Assembly: GCA_965116015.1 (NCBI GenBank)
Contig: OZ220477.1
Span: forward strand, 930,001-994,000
Direction: 5' to 3'
Length of the DNA stretch: 64,000 bases
Origin: S5-327 sp965116015
GTDB lineage: Bacteria > Chloroflexota > Dehalococcoidia > Lucifugimonadales > Australimonadaceae
Position numbers and translations under genes: made by a program. The notes under the pieces are model-generated. The model was not told where the DNA came from. It searched no databases and was given only the letters and a program-made list of their open reading frames with translations. Of the stretch, positions 8,332 to 17,539 are shown piece after piece (the first letter of the stretch is position 1; each line of letters starts with the position of its first letter).

Positions 8332-9461
8332 TTGATATCGAGCGCGATCTTCCCTATTGGGCCGCGTTCAGCCGGGTTCCGACGATCGGGAGCGTCCGCG
8401 TCGGGCTTCTGGAGGAGCGTTTTGGTTCGCTGGAGGCTGCATGGCAGGCGACGCAGGGAGAGTTGACTGCGGCGGGGCTGACGGAGGCCACAGCGGAGTC
8501 TGTTGGTCAGGTTCGGCGGGTTGTTGATCCTGAGCGTGAGATTGAATCGGCGCGCGCGGCGGGTGTAGAGGTGCTCACGTGGCACAGTTCGGGGTATCCG
8601 GCTCTGTTGCGAGAGATCGATGGTCCTCCGCCGGTGCTTTATGTTCGGGGGTCGCTGGAGCCGAACGATGAGGCGCGGGTTACGGTGGTGGGGACGCGCA
8701 ACCCGACTGTCTACGGGCGGGAGGCTGGTCGTCATCTTGCGGGGGATCTTGCGAAGTTTGGGGTTACGGTGGTGAGCGGTCTGGCGCGGGGGATCGACGG
8801 GGTGGCGCACAGCGCGGCGCTGGAAGCGGGAGGGCGCACGATTGCGGTGATGGGCTCTGGGCTGGATATCGTGTATCCGCCGGAGCACTCTGCGCTGGCG
8901 GCCAGGATCGTTGAGAACGGAGCCGTGGTGTCGGAGCATCCGTTGGGGTCGAAGCCGGAGGCTCGGCACTTTCCGCGGCGCAATCGGCTGCTCAGTGGTC
9001 TGAGTCTGGGGACGCTGGTGATTGAGGCGGGGGAAGGGAGCGGGACGCGCTCGACGGTGGGATTCGCGCTGGAACAGAACCGGGAGGTGCTTTGCGTTCC
9101 GGGGAGCATTTACTCGCCGGCGAGCGAGCTTACGAACGGGCTTATAAGGGAGGGGGCGAAGCTTGTGGCTTCGGTGGAGGATATTCTCGATGAGCTGCTG
9201 CCGAGCGGGGCGGCGCGACAGGAGGCGATGCCCGGGTTAGCGGCTGCGGATGCGGCAGTCGCGGCGGGCGCTGTGGCGGATACGGAGGAGGAGGAGATGC
9301 TTCTTGCGGCTCTTGGGCACGAGCCGCGACATATCGACGAGTTGAGCAGGGCGACGACTATGCCGGCGACGCAGGTGATGAGCACGCTGACGATGATGGA
9401 GATGAAGGGGGCGGCGATGCAGGTGGGGCGGATGCACTACGTGCGAGCCCGTGGAGCGTAA
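8328..9461 (+). CDS. dprA: DNA processing protein A
   Basis: 377 aa. An N-terminal helical region precedes the Rossmann-like DprA core (VTVVGTRNPTVYGREAG, SGLARGIDGVAHSAAL, FPRRNRLLSGLS, EAGEGSGTRSTVGFALEQNR). A C-terminal winged-helix (DprA_WH-like) stretch begins near HEPRHIDELSRATTMP. DprA binds incoming single-stranded DNA and loads RecA during transformation. Its presence does not by itself prove competence. The start overlaps the MOSC stop by 4 bases. topA follows, a common neighbour of dprA in many bacteria. Confidence 0.95.
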   Translation: MIDIERDLPYWAAFSRVPTIGSVRVGLLEERFGSLEAAWQATQGELTAAGLTEATAESVGQVRRVVDPEREIESARAAGVEVLTWHSSGYPALLREIDGPPPVLYVRGSLEPNDEARVTVVGTRNPTVYGREAGRHLAGDLAKFGVTVVSGLARGIDGVAHSAALEAGGRTIAVMGSGLDIVYPPEHSALAARIVENGAVVSEHPLGSKPEARHFPRRNRLLSGLSLGTLVIEAGEGSGTRSTVGFALEQNREVLCVPGSIYSPASELTNGLIREGAKLVASVEDILDELLPSGAARQEAMPGLAAADAAVAAGAVADTEEEEMLLAALGHEPRHIDELSRATTMPATQVMSTLTMMEMKGAAMQVGRMHYVRARGA

Positions 9462-9471
9462 GCTGGACGCC

Positions 9472-9502
9472 TTGACAAGGGCTTTCCGGGTTCCCCTATG
9501 CT
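9472..9502 (+). promoter_or_regulatory. Promoter of topA, predicted to give a leaderless mRNA
   Basis: TTGACA at 9472-9477, a 19-base spacer, and TATGCT at 9497-9502. The topA ATG begins 6 bases later at 9509, which is where transcription would normally start. No Shine-Dalgarno sequence fits between them. Confidence 0.6.
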
Positions 9503-9508
9503 GGAATT

Positions 9509-12040
9509 ATGGCGAACACTAAATCCAAATCTGATTCCAAGTCCAAGGTCAAGTCCAGGTCGCTGAAGACGACGAGCAAGACCCGGAGCGGGACGGCGCC
9601 GGCGCGGGGGGCGTCGGCGGCTGGCGGCAGCCGTGCGCAATCGCGGTCGGCGGGGGTGGGGGGTGCGAGCGGGCGACGGCTTGTGGTCGTTGAGTCTCCG
9701 GCAAAGGCCAAGACGGTCAACCGGTTCCTCGGCAGGGACTATACGGTTCTGGCGTCGATGGGGCATGTGCGCGACCTGCCGGGGTTTCGGCTGGGGGTGA
9801 ACACCGAGCAGGACTTCAGGCCGGTTTACGAGGTGCCGAAGGACAAGCGGGATGCTGTCGCGGCCATCAAGAGCGCAGGGAACAAGGCTGAGCGCATCTA
9901 CCTCGCGACCGACCCGGACCGGGAGGGGGAAGCGATAGCGTGGCATGTGCTGGAGGCGGCGGAGTGGGGGAACAAGCCGGTGCGTCGCGTGGTGTTTCAT
10001 TCGATAACGGAAGATGCGATACGGGAGGCGTTCGAGCACGAGCGCGACATTGATATGGAGCTGGTGAACGCGCAGCAGGCGCGGAGGATCGAGGACCGGC
10101 TGGTGGGGTTCAAGCTTAGCCCGCTGCTGAGGCCGCTGGTAGGGCAGGAGATCAACCGGCTCGCCCGGAGCAACGCGGAGGAGGCGCGGGCGATCGATGT
10201 CGGGACGCTCTCCGCCGGGCGGGTGCAGTCCGTGGCCTTGCGGTTGATCGTCGAGCGCGACAGCGAGATTGAGGCGTTCACGCCGGTTGAGTACTGGTCG
10301 ATCGAGGCGAGCCTGAAGCCGGAGGACGCGGCGGCGTTCTCGGCCCGGCTGCATAGCCGGCAGGGGGAGCGGAAGCAGCTTGCGATTCCGAACGAAGAGG
10401 CGGCGGCGGCTATCCTACGCGATCTCGAGGGAGCGGGGTACGAGGTGGCGTCGGTTACGCAGCGGGAGGCGCATGAGCGACCGCGTCCGCCGTTCATCAC
10501 GAGCACGCTGCAGCAGGAGGCGTCGTCGAAGCTGGGGTTTCAGGCGACGAGGACGATGTCTGTCGCGCAGGCGTTGTACGAGGGGATAGCGCTAGGTTCG
10601 GAGGGGCCTGTCGGACTCATCACGTATATGAGGACGGACTCGCCGCAGGTTGCGCCAGTGGCGATACAGGAGACGCGGCGGCACATTGCGGCTACGTGGG
10701 GAGCCGACTATCTTCCCAAGTCGCCGCGCATGTACGCGAGCCGGTCGAAGGTGGCTCAGGAGGCGCATGAGGCGATACGGCCGACTTCGATCGCGCGCAC
10801 GCCGGCTTCGGTGCGGCCGTATCTCACTTCTGATCAGGCGCGCCTCTACGAGCTGGTTTGGAATCGGATGGCGGCAAGCCAGATGGCGGACGCCATTCTT
10901 GACCGGACGACGGTGGATGTTAGCGCGCAGGCGCCGTCGGGAGAGCGTCCGGGCTATCTGTTCCGTGCGACGGGCACGGTGGTGCGCTTCCCTGGGTTTC
11001 AGATTCTCTACAGGGAGGAGCAGCCGGAGCCGCGGGAGGGCTCGGGGGAGGAGGAATCGCGGGGGAGGCTGCCGCAGCTGCGGCAAGGGCAGTCGCTCGC
11101 CTGCGAGGGTCTCACGCCAGAGCAGCATTTCACGAAGCCGCCGAGTCCGTTCAATGAGGCTTCGCTGGTGCGCGCGCTGGAGGAGCAGGGCATCGGGAGG
11201 CCGAGCACGTACGCGGCGACTATCACGACGATCGTCGCGCGGCGGTATGTGACGCGGGAGCGTCGCACGCTGAGGTCGACTCCGCTTGGGCGGCTGGTCT
11301 GCAAGCAGTTGATCGCTCACTTCCCGGACATCATGGATGTTCGGTTCACTGGTCGGATGGAAGATCAGCTGGACGATGTAGCGAATGGGAAGCAGGAGTG
11401 GGTAGCGCTGCTGCGGGAGTTTTATGATCCGTTCAGCGCGGGTCTCGACAAGGCATGGGACGCGGTGCGGGCGGAGGAGGCTTCGGCAGCCGCGGAGGCG
11501 CCGATTGAGGTGTGCGGAAAGTGCGGGAAGCCGATGGTTGTGAAGGTTGGGAGGTACGGGCAGTTTCTCGCGTGCACGGGGTATCCCGCCTGCAAGAACA
11601 CGAAGCCTCTAGACGAGGGGAGCGAGGGGGAGGAGAAGCAGGAGGCTGTTGAGGAGACGTGCGAGAAGTGCGGGAAGCCGATGACGCTGAAGCGGGGACG
11701 GTTCGGGCGGTTTCTTTCGTGCACGGGCTATCCGAACTGCAAGAACTCGCGGAATCTGGGGAAGAAGGGGGACGGCGAGCGCAAGGAGGCGGGCGCGCCC
11801 TGTCCGAAATGCGGCGGGGCGCTGGTGGAGCGCCGCAGCAGGCGGGGGACGTTCTACGGTTGCGCTAACTATCCTGCGTGCAAGTTCACGGTGAATTCGC
11901 GCCCGCTCGGCGAGCGGTGCCCGGAATGCGAGGGGCTGATGGTGGCCGCGCCCAACGATCAGGCTCGGTGCACGAACTGCGCATGGAAGGGCGCTATGCC
12001 GGAGTCGGAGCGGCAGCCTGAGCCGACAGGGGCAGCGTAG
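9509..12040 (+). CDS. topA: DNA topoisomerase I (type IA)
   Basis: 843 aa. A basic, low-complexity tail rich in Lys, Ser and Arg spans residues 1-55. The Toprim domain starts at RLVVVESPAKAKTV and contains the acidic triad ATDPDREGEA. The active-site tyrosine lies in GLITYMRTDS. Three C-terminal Cys4 zinc ribbons follow (CGKCGKP, CEKCGKP and CPKCGGA starts), plus a fourth, shorter CPEC...CTNC element. It relaxes negative supercoils. The start is the first ATG, and the predicted promoter places the transcript start on it. A GTG-initiated recombinase gene follows after 6 bases. Confidence 0.96.
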   Translation: MANTKSKSDSKSKVKSRSLKTTSKTRSGTAPARGASAAGGSRAQSRSAGVGGASGRRLVVVESPAKAKTVNRFLGRDYTVLASMGHVRDLPGFRLGVNTEQDFRPVYEVPKDKRDAVAAIKSAGNKAERIYLATDPDREGEAIAWHVLEAAEWGNKPVRRVVFHSITEDAIREAFEHERDIDMELVNAQQARRIEDRLVGFKLSPLLRPLVGQEINRLARSNAEEARAIDVGTLSAGRVQSVALRLIVERDSEIEAFTPVEYWSIEASLKPEDAAAFSARLHSRQGERKQLAIPNEEAAAAILRDLEGAGYEVASVTQREAHERPRPPFITSTLQQEASSKLGFQATRTMSVAQALYEGIALGSEGPVGLITYMRTDSPQVAPVAIQETRRHIAATWGADYLPKSPRMYASRSKVAQEAHEAIRPTSIARTPASVRPYLTSDQARLYELVWNRMAASQMADAILDRTTVDVSAQAPSGERPGYLFRATGTVVRFPGFQILYREEQPEPREGSGEEESRGRLPQLRQGQSLACEGLTPEQHFTKPPSPFNEASLVRALEEQGIGRPSTYAATITTIVARRYVTRERRTLRSTPLGRLVCKQLIAHFPDIMDVRFTGRMEDQLDDVANGKQEWVALLREFYDPFSAGLDKAWDAVRAEEASAAAEAPIEVCGKCGKPMVVKVGRYGQFLACTGYPACKNTKPLDEGSEGEEKQEAVEETCEKCGKPMTLKRGRFGRFLSCTGYPNCKNSRNLGKKGDGERKEAGAPCPKCGGALVERRSRRGTFYGCANYPACKFTVNSRPLGERCPECEGLMVAAPNDQARCTNCAWKGAMPESERQPEPTGAA

Positions 12041-12046
12041 GGCGCT

Positions 12047-13126
12047 GTGGAGCAGGCCAATCTTGCCCACGCGAAGGCCGATGCGGCAGAGGAGCCGCTG
12101 TTTGCCGAGTACTGCGCGCATCTGCAATCGACGCGAGCGCTTTCCGACGCGACTATCCGCAACTACGTTGCCGATCTGAGGCCATTCGCCGAGTATCTGG
12201 CGGGGCAGGATCTGGCTTTGGGGGCGGATGCTCAGGAGCTGAGCGCTTTCGTCCGGCGAGGGAGCGACGGCGGGGTCGCGCGGGAGTACCGCGCGCTGGT
12301 TCGCGATTACGTGTCCTGGCTGCTGGAGCGGCGCGCTCTTGCGAGCGGCCGCTCCGCCGGGCGGCGGGGGCACAGCCGCACGAGCGTCCACCGGATGCTT
12401 GCAGCTCTGCGGTCGTTCGTTCGCTACCTTGTGGATCGCGGGGCGCTGCCGGACGCTCCGCTCTGGCGTCCGGGGTCGACACTGATGCGGCGCATCACGC
12501 CCAAGCCGCCGAAGCGGTTGCCCGATCTTGTGTCGGCGCAGGAGGCTGCGCGCCTGGTGGAAGCGCCGACTGAGCTGGGGGACGGAGAGGAGCAGCTGCG
12601 CGACGCCGCGCTCCTCGAGTTGCTCTACGGGTGCGGTCTGCGGGTGAGCGAGGCCTCGAACCTTGACCGGGAGCATGTTTCGATGAGCAACCGCACGGCG
12701 CTGGTGTGGGGGAAGGGCTCCAAGCAGCGGCAAACTCCTCTTGGGGCAAAGGCGCACGCCGCGCTCCGCGCTTACCTGACGGCGGCGCCGAACGACAGCG
12801 GGCCACTCTTCCGGAATGCTCGCGGCGCGCGGCTGAGTCCGCGGTCGATCCAGCGCATCGTGCATACGTACGCGGGGCGGGCCGGGCTTCGCGATGATGT
12901 GCATCCGCACACGCTGCGCCATAGCTACGCCACTCACTTGCTCGACGGGGGGGCCGACCTGCGCGTCGTGCAGGAGCTGCTGGGGCACTCTACGCCCAGC
13001 GCGACGCAGGTATACACTCACGTGAGCCAGAGCGAGGCGCGCCGCGTGTATCTGCAGGCTCACCCGCTCGCCAGCGACGCGGGACTAATAGACTGCGACT
13101 TCGAAAGCCGAGCCTCTTCTTCATGA
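12047..13126 (+). CDS. xerC: Tyrosine recombinase XerC/XerD-like
   Basis: 359 aa, starting at GTG (12047), 6 bases after topA. The SAM-like N-terminal core-binding domain covers about residues 15-150. The catalytic domain shows the Arg in GCGLRVSEASNL, the HxxR block HPHTLRHSYATHLL, the LGHST box, and the nucleophile Tyr in SATQVYTHVS. Such enzymes resolve chromosome dimers at dif sites. XerC versus XerD cannot be fixed here, and the protein is somewhat longer than the usual 300 aa because of an N-terminal extension. Its position between topA and aroQ with an ATGA overlap argues for a housekeeping role rather than a phage integrase. Confidence 0.88.
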   Translation: MEQANLAHAKADAAEEPLFAEYCAHLQSTRALSDATIRNYVADLRPFAEYLAGQDLALGADAQELSAFVRRGSDGGVAREYRALVRDYVSWLLERRALASGRSAGRRGHSRTSVHRMLAALRSFVRYLVDRGALPDAPLWRPGSTLMRRITPKPPKRLPDLVSAQEAARLVEAPTELGDGEEQLRDAALLELLYGCGLRVSEASNLDREHVSMSNRTALVWGKGSKQRQTPLGAKAHAALRAYLTAAPNDSGPLFRNARGARLSPRSIQRIVHTYAGRAGLRDDVHPHTLRHSYATHLLDGGADLRVVQELLGHSTPSATQVYTHVSQSEARRVYLQAHPLASDAGLIDCDFESRASSS

Positions 13127-13560
13127 CTATCCTTGTCGTCAACGGGCCGAATCTGAATATGCTGGGTCAGCGGGAGCCTGCGATCTATGGGGCGGCGACG
13201 CTGGCGGACATCGAGGGGGCGGTGCGCGAGCGCGCCACGGAACTCGACGCCGAAATCGACTTCTTTCAGTCGAACTCGGAGGGGGGGCTCATCGACTATC
13301 TGCAGGCGAACGGGCCGCAGTCGGCAGGGGTTATCCTGAATGGCGCAGGGTACACTCATACGAGCGTGGCCCTGCGGGACTGCGTCGCCGCCCTACCCGT
13401 TCCTGTGGTGGAGGTTCACATCTCGAACATCCATGCGCGGGAGGAGTTCCGGCGCGTGTCGCTGACGGCGGGAGTGGCGCGCGGGGTCATCAGCGGGCTT
13501 GGGCCGCGCGGTTATGTGCTGGCGCTGGAGTATCTTGTCGAAGAGGAGGGGGCATCATGA
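13123..13560 (+). CDS. aroQ: Type II 3-dehydroquinate dehydratase
   Basis: 145 aa, the family's usual size. The N-terminal signature NGPNLNMLGQREPAIYG includes the catalytic tyrosine. The LNGAGYTHTSVAL and EVHISNIHAREEFR segments carry the substrate-binding Asn and His. It dehydrates 3-dehydroquinate in the shikimate pathway. Its start overlaps the xerC stop (ATGA), and its own stop overlaps the next gene in the same way. Confidence 0.96.
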   Translation: MTILVVNGPNLNMLGQREPAIYGAATLADIEGAVRERATELDAEIDFFQSNSEGGLIDYLQANGPQSAGVILNGAGYTHTSVALRDCVAALPVPVVEVHISNIHAREEFRRVSLTAGVARGVISGLGPRGYVLALEYLVEEEGAS

Positions 13561-14642
13561 CCACTACGGACCGGCTGGCGCGCCTTCGCGCCCGGATGAC
13601 GGAGAGCGGGCTGGACGCTGTGCTTATTTCGTCGGACGAGAATCGCGCTTACTTCTCTGGTTTCCGGGGCTCTGCGGGGCATCTGTGGATCACGGGGGAC
13701 GACGCGATGCTTGCAACTGATTTTCGGTACACCGAGCAGGCGGAGTCGCAGGCGCCGGAGTATCGCGTTGTTCGGATAGGCGCCGGAGCTCCCTGGTGGC
13801 GAGAGGCAGTGGCGGGAGCGGGAGCCAATCGCATCGGGTTCGAAGATCTCTCGGCGACTGTGGCTACGTACAGTACGCTGCGGGATCAGCTGAAAGAGGT
13901 GGCGGGTTCGCCCGAGCTTGCGCCGATTGGGGGGATGGCGGACGAGCTGCGCGCTGTGAAGGATCCGGAGGAGCTTGCGCTGCTCGCGCGGGCTATCGAG
14001 CTGGCCGACGAGGCGATGGAGACGGTGGGTTCGCAGCTGCGTCCTGGGATGACGGAGCGCGATGTTTCGTGGCGGCTCGAGCGGACGATGCGCGAGCTGG
14101 GGGCGGACGGGTTGTCGTTCGATACGATTGTGGCCTCGGGTCCGAACGGGGCGAAGGCGCATCATAAGCCTACCGATCGCAGGCTGGAAGCAGGCGACGG
14201 CGTGGTTATCGATATGGGGGCGCTGTACGAGGGTTACTGCAGCGACATCACGCGTACGTTTGTTCTGGGCAGGGCGAGCGAGCAGTTCAGGGCTGTGTAC
14301 GATACTGTTCTCGCCGCCCAGGAGACTGCGGAGGCGACCGCGGAGGCTGGAATGACGGGGGCGGAGATCGACGGTCTGGCTCGGGCGGTAATCGATGAGG
14401 CGGGGTACGGGGATTATTTCGGGCATAGTCTTGGGCACGGCATCGGGCTCGCGGTGCACGAGGCGCCGGGCGTGGGTCCAAGTTCGCCGGGGGCGATCGA
14501 GAACGGGATGGTGTTCAGTGTGGAGCCGGGGATCTATCTTACGGGGTGGGGGGGGGTTCGGATCGAGGATCTTGTTGTGATGGAGAACGGGCGCCCTCGC
14601 GTGCTCACCAGGGCTCATAAGCGGGATTTGGTGGAGCTGTAG
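13557..14642 (+). CDS. M24 family Xaa-Pro aminopeptidase
   Basis: 361 aa. A creatinase-like N-terminal domain (residues 1-125) is followed by the pita-bread M24 domain. The dimetal ligands are recognisable in DMGALYEGYCSDITRT, GHSLGHGIGLAVHEAP, FSVEPGIY and VRIEDLVV. It removes N-terminal residues preceding proline. The pair with efp is common in many bacteria and may be functionally tied to proline-rich translation. A run of nine G (14548-14556) lies inside the gene near its 3' end and encodes part of a Gly-Gly-Val segment. Confidence 0.93.
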   Translation: MTTTDRLARLRARMTESGLDAVLISSDENRAYFSGFRGSAGHLWITGDDAMLATDFRYTEQAESQAPEYRVVRIGAGAPWWREAVAGAGANRIGFEDLSATVATYSTLRDQLKEVAGSPELAPIGGMADELRAVKDPEELALLARAIELADEAMETVGSQLRPGMTERDVSWRLERTMRELGADGLSFDTIVASGPNGAKAHHKPTDRRLEAGDGVVIDMGALYEGYCSDITRTFVLGRASEQFRAVYDTVLAAQETAEATAEAGMTGAEIDGLARAVIDEAGYGDYFGHSLGHGIGLAVHEAPGVGPSSPGAIENGMVFSVEPGIYLTGWGGVRIEDLVVMENGRPRVLTRAHKRDLVEL

Positions 14643-14668
14643 CAGACCACCGGGAGGAGTTGCAGCGT

Positions 14669-15238
14669 ATGGTGATGGAATTCGGAGATCTCCGGCGCGG
14701 CGCGACCATTGAGATGGACGGCGTGCCGTTCAAGGTTGAGGAGTACTACCAGCAGAAGATGCAGCAGCGCGCGCCGGTGTACCACATCAAGATGCGCAAT
14801 CTGCTGACGGGCCAGCTTCTGGACAAGTCGTTCTCGGGGTACGGCCTCAAGCTCAACCGCGCGCCTGTGGAGAACCGCGACTGCACGTTTCTGTTTGAGG
14901 CCGAGGGGATTTACACGTTTATGGATACGACATCGTACGACCAGTACGAGGTGGAGAGGGATGTGGTCGGAGAGGCGGCGAGCTATCTAGTGGACCAAAC
15001 GGACTGCGAGCTTGTTTTCTTTCGGGACAAGCCGATTATGGTGGAACTGCCGACAACGGTTGATCTGGTTGTTTCGGATACGCCTCCGGGGTACAAGGGG
15101 GATACGGCGTCGGGCGGGGGGAAGCCCGCGACGCTGGAGACGGGCATCCGGATCACGGCGCCGATGTTCGTGGAGATAGGGGACAAGGTTCGCGTGGACA
15201 CGCGCACGGGAGAGTACGTAACCCGGGTAACGGGGTAG
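14669..15238 (+). CDS. efp: Elongation factor P with an atypical tip loop
   Basis: 189 aa from ATG 14669. The Shine-Dalgarno-like GGGAGGA at 14652-14658 is about 10 bases upstream. A TTG at 14660 extends the frame but fits the ribosome site less well. The three EF-P beta-barrels are recognisable, with IEMDGVPFKVEEY, FMDTTSYDQYEV and ETGIRITAPMFVEIGDKV. EF-P relieves stalling at polyproline. The tip of domain I, usually PGKG, reads QQKMQQRAP here, so no lysine sits at the usual modified position by my alignment. A divergent paralogue, or a protein with a different modification, is possible. Confidence 0.9.
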   Translation: MVMEFGDLRRGATIEMDGVPFKVEEYYQQKMQQRAPVYHIKMRNLLTGQLLDKSFSGYGLKLNRAPVENRDCTFLFEAEGIYTFMDTTSYDQYEVERDVVGEAASYLVDQTDCELVFFRDKPIMVELPTTVDLVVSDTPPGYKGDTASGGGKPATLETGIRITAPMFVEIGDKVRVDTRTGEYVTRVTG

Positions 15239-15363
15239 GAAGGGCAGGCGCTGGCTCTCCAACGCCCCGTCGCTTCCTTCCGACTGGCGACGCGCAGCGC
15301 TACGCGCTCCCAGAGGCGCGCGCGGAGCGCCTGCATCGACATCCGGCGCGCGGAGAGCTCAGG

Positions 15364-16599
15364 ATGCTGATCTACACAGTAAGCGGGATTGCCGAGCATC
15401 TGAAGCAGTTGCTCGATTACGACCAGAACCTGGGGAGCATCTGGGTTACAGGCGAGGTTTCGAACGTTTTCACGTCGGCGCCGGGGCACCGTTATTTCAC
15501 GCTGAAAGACGAGGGGGGGCAGCTGAAGGTTGTTCTGTTCAGCGGCTACTTTGGGGCGGAGCATGTTGCGGGCGGGGCGCAGGTTAATCTTCATGGGCGC
15601 GTCTCTTTTTATCCGGCGCGCGGCGACGTGCAGCTCTACGCCGACAGGGTTATGCCGGCAGGCGAGGGGCTGCTCGCTGCGGAGTTCGAGCGGCTGAAGC
15701 TGAAGCTGGAGGGGGAGGGGCTGTTCGACGCTGCGCGCAAGCGTTCTCTGCCGCCCTTCCCGCGACGGATCGGCGTTGTAACCTCGGCGCAGGGAGCCGT
15801 TATCCATGACATCGCCAATGTTCTGCGCTCCCGCTATCCCCTGGGCGAGCTGGTTCTGCGCCCTGCCCTTGTGCAGGGCGCAGAGGCTTCCGCCGACATA
15901 GCGGACGCTATCCGGGCGCTCGGGCGCGAGGCGGGAATCGACGTTATTATCGTCGCCCGCGGCGGGGGGTCGCTTGAGGATCTGTGGGCTTTCAACACGG
16001 AGGAGGTCGCGCGGGCCATTTACGCATCTTCCGTTCCTATCGTTAGCGGGGTGGGGCATGAGCCCGATTTCACGATTGCCGATTACGTTGCCGATCTGCG
16101 GGCGCCGACGCCGACGGCGGCAGCCGCGGCAGCGGCTCCTGACATCGTTGCGCTCGACCAGGAGGTGGGGGCGCTGGCCGACCGGGCAAGGCGCGCGGTA
16201 GGAGCCGCGATAACGCGCGCGGCGCGGCAGGCTGAGTCGGCGGTTAGCCAGATGCTCCGGCGGCTGCCCGATGCGCCGACGCAGCGGCAGGCGCTCGACG
16301 ATATCCTTGAGCGGGCACGGACGGGCTTCAGCGCGATAGTAAGCGATCGCCGGCAACAGGCCGACGTTCTAGTTCGGGCGGAGCTGGCGATGGGGTCGAT
16401 TGTCAAGCTCCGTCGCGAGCAGGTCGCCAGCCTAGAGAAGGCGCTCGGGGCGCTCAATCCGGCTGCTGTTCTGGGGCGCGGGTTCGCGGCGCTTACGACG
16501 GCCGACGGGAAGGCGGTGGCGAACGCCAGCGATGTGCGCAGAGGAGATGTTGTGCGGGCTACTTTGAGGGACGGGCAGTTTGAGGCGCAGGCGCTATGA
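15364..16599 (+). CDS. xseA: Exodeoxyribonuclease VII large subunit
   Basis: 411 aa. An N-terminal OB-fold (residues 1-100, including WVTGEVSNVF and GHRYFTLKDEGGQL) precedes the catalytic domain (RIGVVTSAQGAVIHDI, DVIIVARGGGSLEDLWAFN, SGVGHEPDFTIADYVAD, APTPTAAAA). A coiled-coil segment binds XseB. It degrades single-stranded DNA processively in repair. It overlaps xseB by 4 bases. The 125 bases before it hold no gene. Confidence 0.95.
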   Translation: MLIYTVSGIAEHLKQLLDYDQNLGSIWVTGEVSNVFTSAPGHRYFTLKDEGGQLKVVLFSGYFGAEHVAGGAQVNLHGRVSFYPARGDVQLYADRVMPAGEGLLAAEFERLKLKLEGEGLFDAARKRSLPPFPRRIGVVTSAQGAVIHDIANVLRSRYPLGELVLRPALVQGAEASADIADAIRALGREAGIDVIIVARGGGSLEDLWAFNTEEVARAIYASSVPIVSGVGHEPDFTIADYVADLRAPTPTAAAAAAAPDIVALDQEVGALADRARRAVGAAITRAARQAESAVSQMLRRLPDAPTQRQALDDILERARTGFSAIVSDRRQQADVLVRAELAMGSIVKLRREQVASLEKALGALNPAAVLGRGFAALTTADGKAVANASDVRRGDVVRATLRDGQFEAQAL

Positions 16600-16853
16600 C
16601 GCAACAGGATCAGGGAAAGGAAAGGGAGAGTTTGTCGTTCGAGGAGGCGCTCAGGCAACTCCGGGAGACGGTTCAAGCCCTGGAGCAGGGCGAGGCGTCG
16701 CTGGAGGAGGCGACGGCGCTGTTCGAGCGGGGGGTCCGGCTCGCCAAGGCGTGCAACGATCTGCTCAACGCTGCGGAGCTGCAGGTTGCGCGTCTGGAGC
16801 GCGATTTCGGGAGTCAGAGGAGCCGATTCACGCTGCATGAGAGCGATGAATGA
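16596..16853 (+). CDS. xseB: Exodeoxyribonuclease VII small subunit
   Basis: 85 aa, short and helical as expected. It carries the XseB pattern SFEEALRQLRETVQALE, then GEASLEEATALFERG. It forms the holoenzyme with XseA, several small subunits binding each large one. Its start overlaps the xseA stop (ATGA), and its stop overlaps the PHP gene, so the three are translationally coupled. Confidence 0.94.
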   Translation: MTQQDQGKERESLSFEEALRQLRETVQALEQGEASLEEATALFERGVRLAKACNDLLNAAELQVARLERDFGSQRSRFTLHESDE

Positions 16854-17518
16854 TGCTTCGCGGCGATTTTCATATGCACACCTGGTTTTCGCACGATTGC
16901 CTCACGTCGCCCGAGGCGCTGGCGCGGCGGTGCGCGGAGGTTGGGCTCAGTTGCGTGGCCGTTACCGACCACAACTCGATAGAGGGAGGTCGCGCTGTAC
17001 GGGAGCTGGCTCCGTTCAGGGTTATCGTGGGGGCTGAGATTATGTCGACGGGGGGGGAGGTAACGGGGCTCTTTCTGGAAGAGCCGGTTCCGCCTGGTCT
17101 GGATCCGGCGGAGACGGCCCGGCGGGTTAAGGATCAGGGGGGGCTTGTGTCGATTCCCCACCCTTTCACGGGAATGGGGCGCTCGGCTCTCGACCGCGCG
17201 ACCGCCGGGGAGCTGCTGCCGTACATTGATATTGTGGAGGGATTCAACGCGCGGACGATGCGTTCGCGCGACAATGCTGCGGCGAGGGAGTTCGGGGCAG
17301 CTCACGGGCTGCCCGTAACGGCCGTCAGCGATGCGCACACAACCGGGGAGCTGGGACGCACGTACACGGAGTTTCCGGAGTTCGACGGCACGCCGCGGGG
17401 CTTCCTGGAAGCGCTCTCCGAGGCGCGGCTGGTGGGGAGGTCCGCCGGAGCGCTTGTGCACGTGTACACCACTTTCAACAAGCTCAACAAGTTCGTCCGG
17501 CGTTTCCGCCGGCGCTAG
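16850..17518 (+). CDS. PHP-domain metal-dependent phosphoesterase
   Basis: 222 aa. It starts almost directly with the PHP metal motif DFHMHTWFSHD. Further ligands appear in VTDHNSIEGGRA, SIPHPFTGMG and VSDAHTTGELG. A PHP hydrolase core spans the whole protein. Members hydrolyse small phosphoesters, such as histidinol phosphate or nucleotide-like substrates. The substrate here is unknown. It is coupled to xseB by ATGA. Confidence 0.85.
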   Translation: MMLRGDFHMHTWFSHDCLTSPEALARRCAEVGLSCVAVTDHNSIEGGRAVRELAPFRVIVGAEIMSTGGEVTGLFLEEPVPPGLDPAETARRVKDQGGLVSIPHPFTGMGRSALDRATAGELLPYIDIVEGFNARTMRSRDNAAAREFGAAHGLPVTAVSDAHTTGELGRTYTEFPEFDGTPRGFLEALSEARLVGRSAGALVHVYTTFNKLNKFVRRFRRR

Positions 17519-17539
17519 GGCGAATCGGGCGGCGCGAGC

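Noticed and set aside
11609..13063. Open frame of 484 aa antisense to topA and xerC
   Set aside because: Typical shadow composition in high-GC DNA; both strands cannot be coding here.
15244..15334. Inverted repeat GCAGGCGCT/AGCGCCTGC before xseA
   Set aside because: Nine-base arms 73 bases apart in GC-rich DNA can arise by chance, and no regulatory context is visible.
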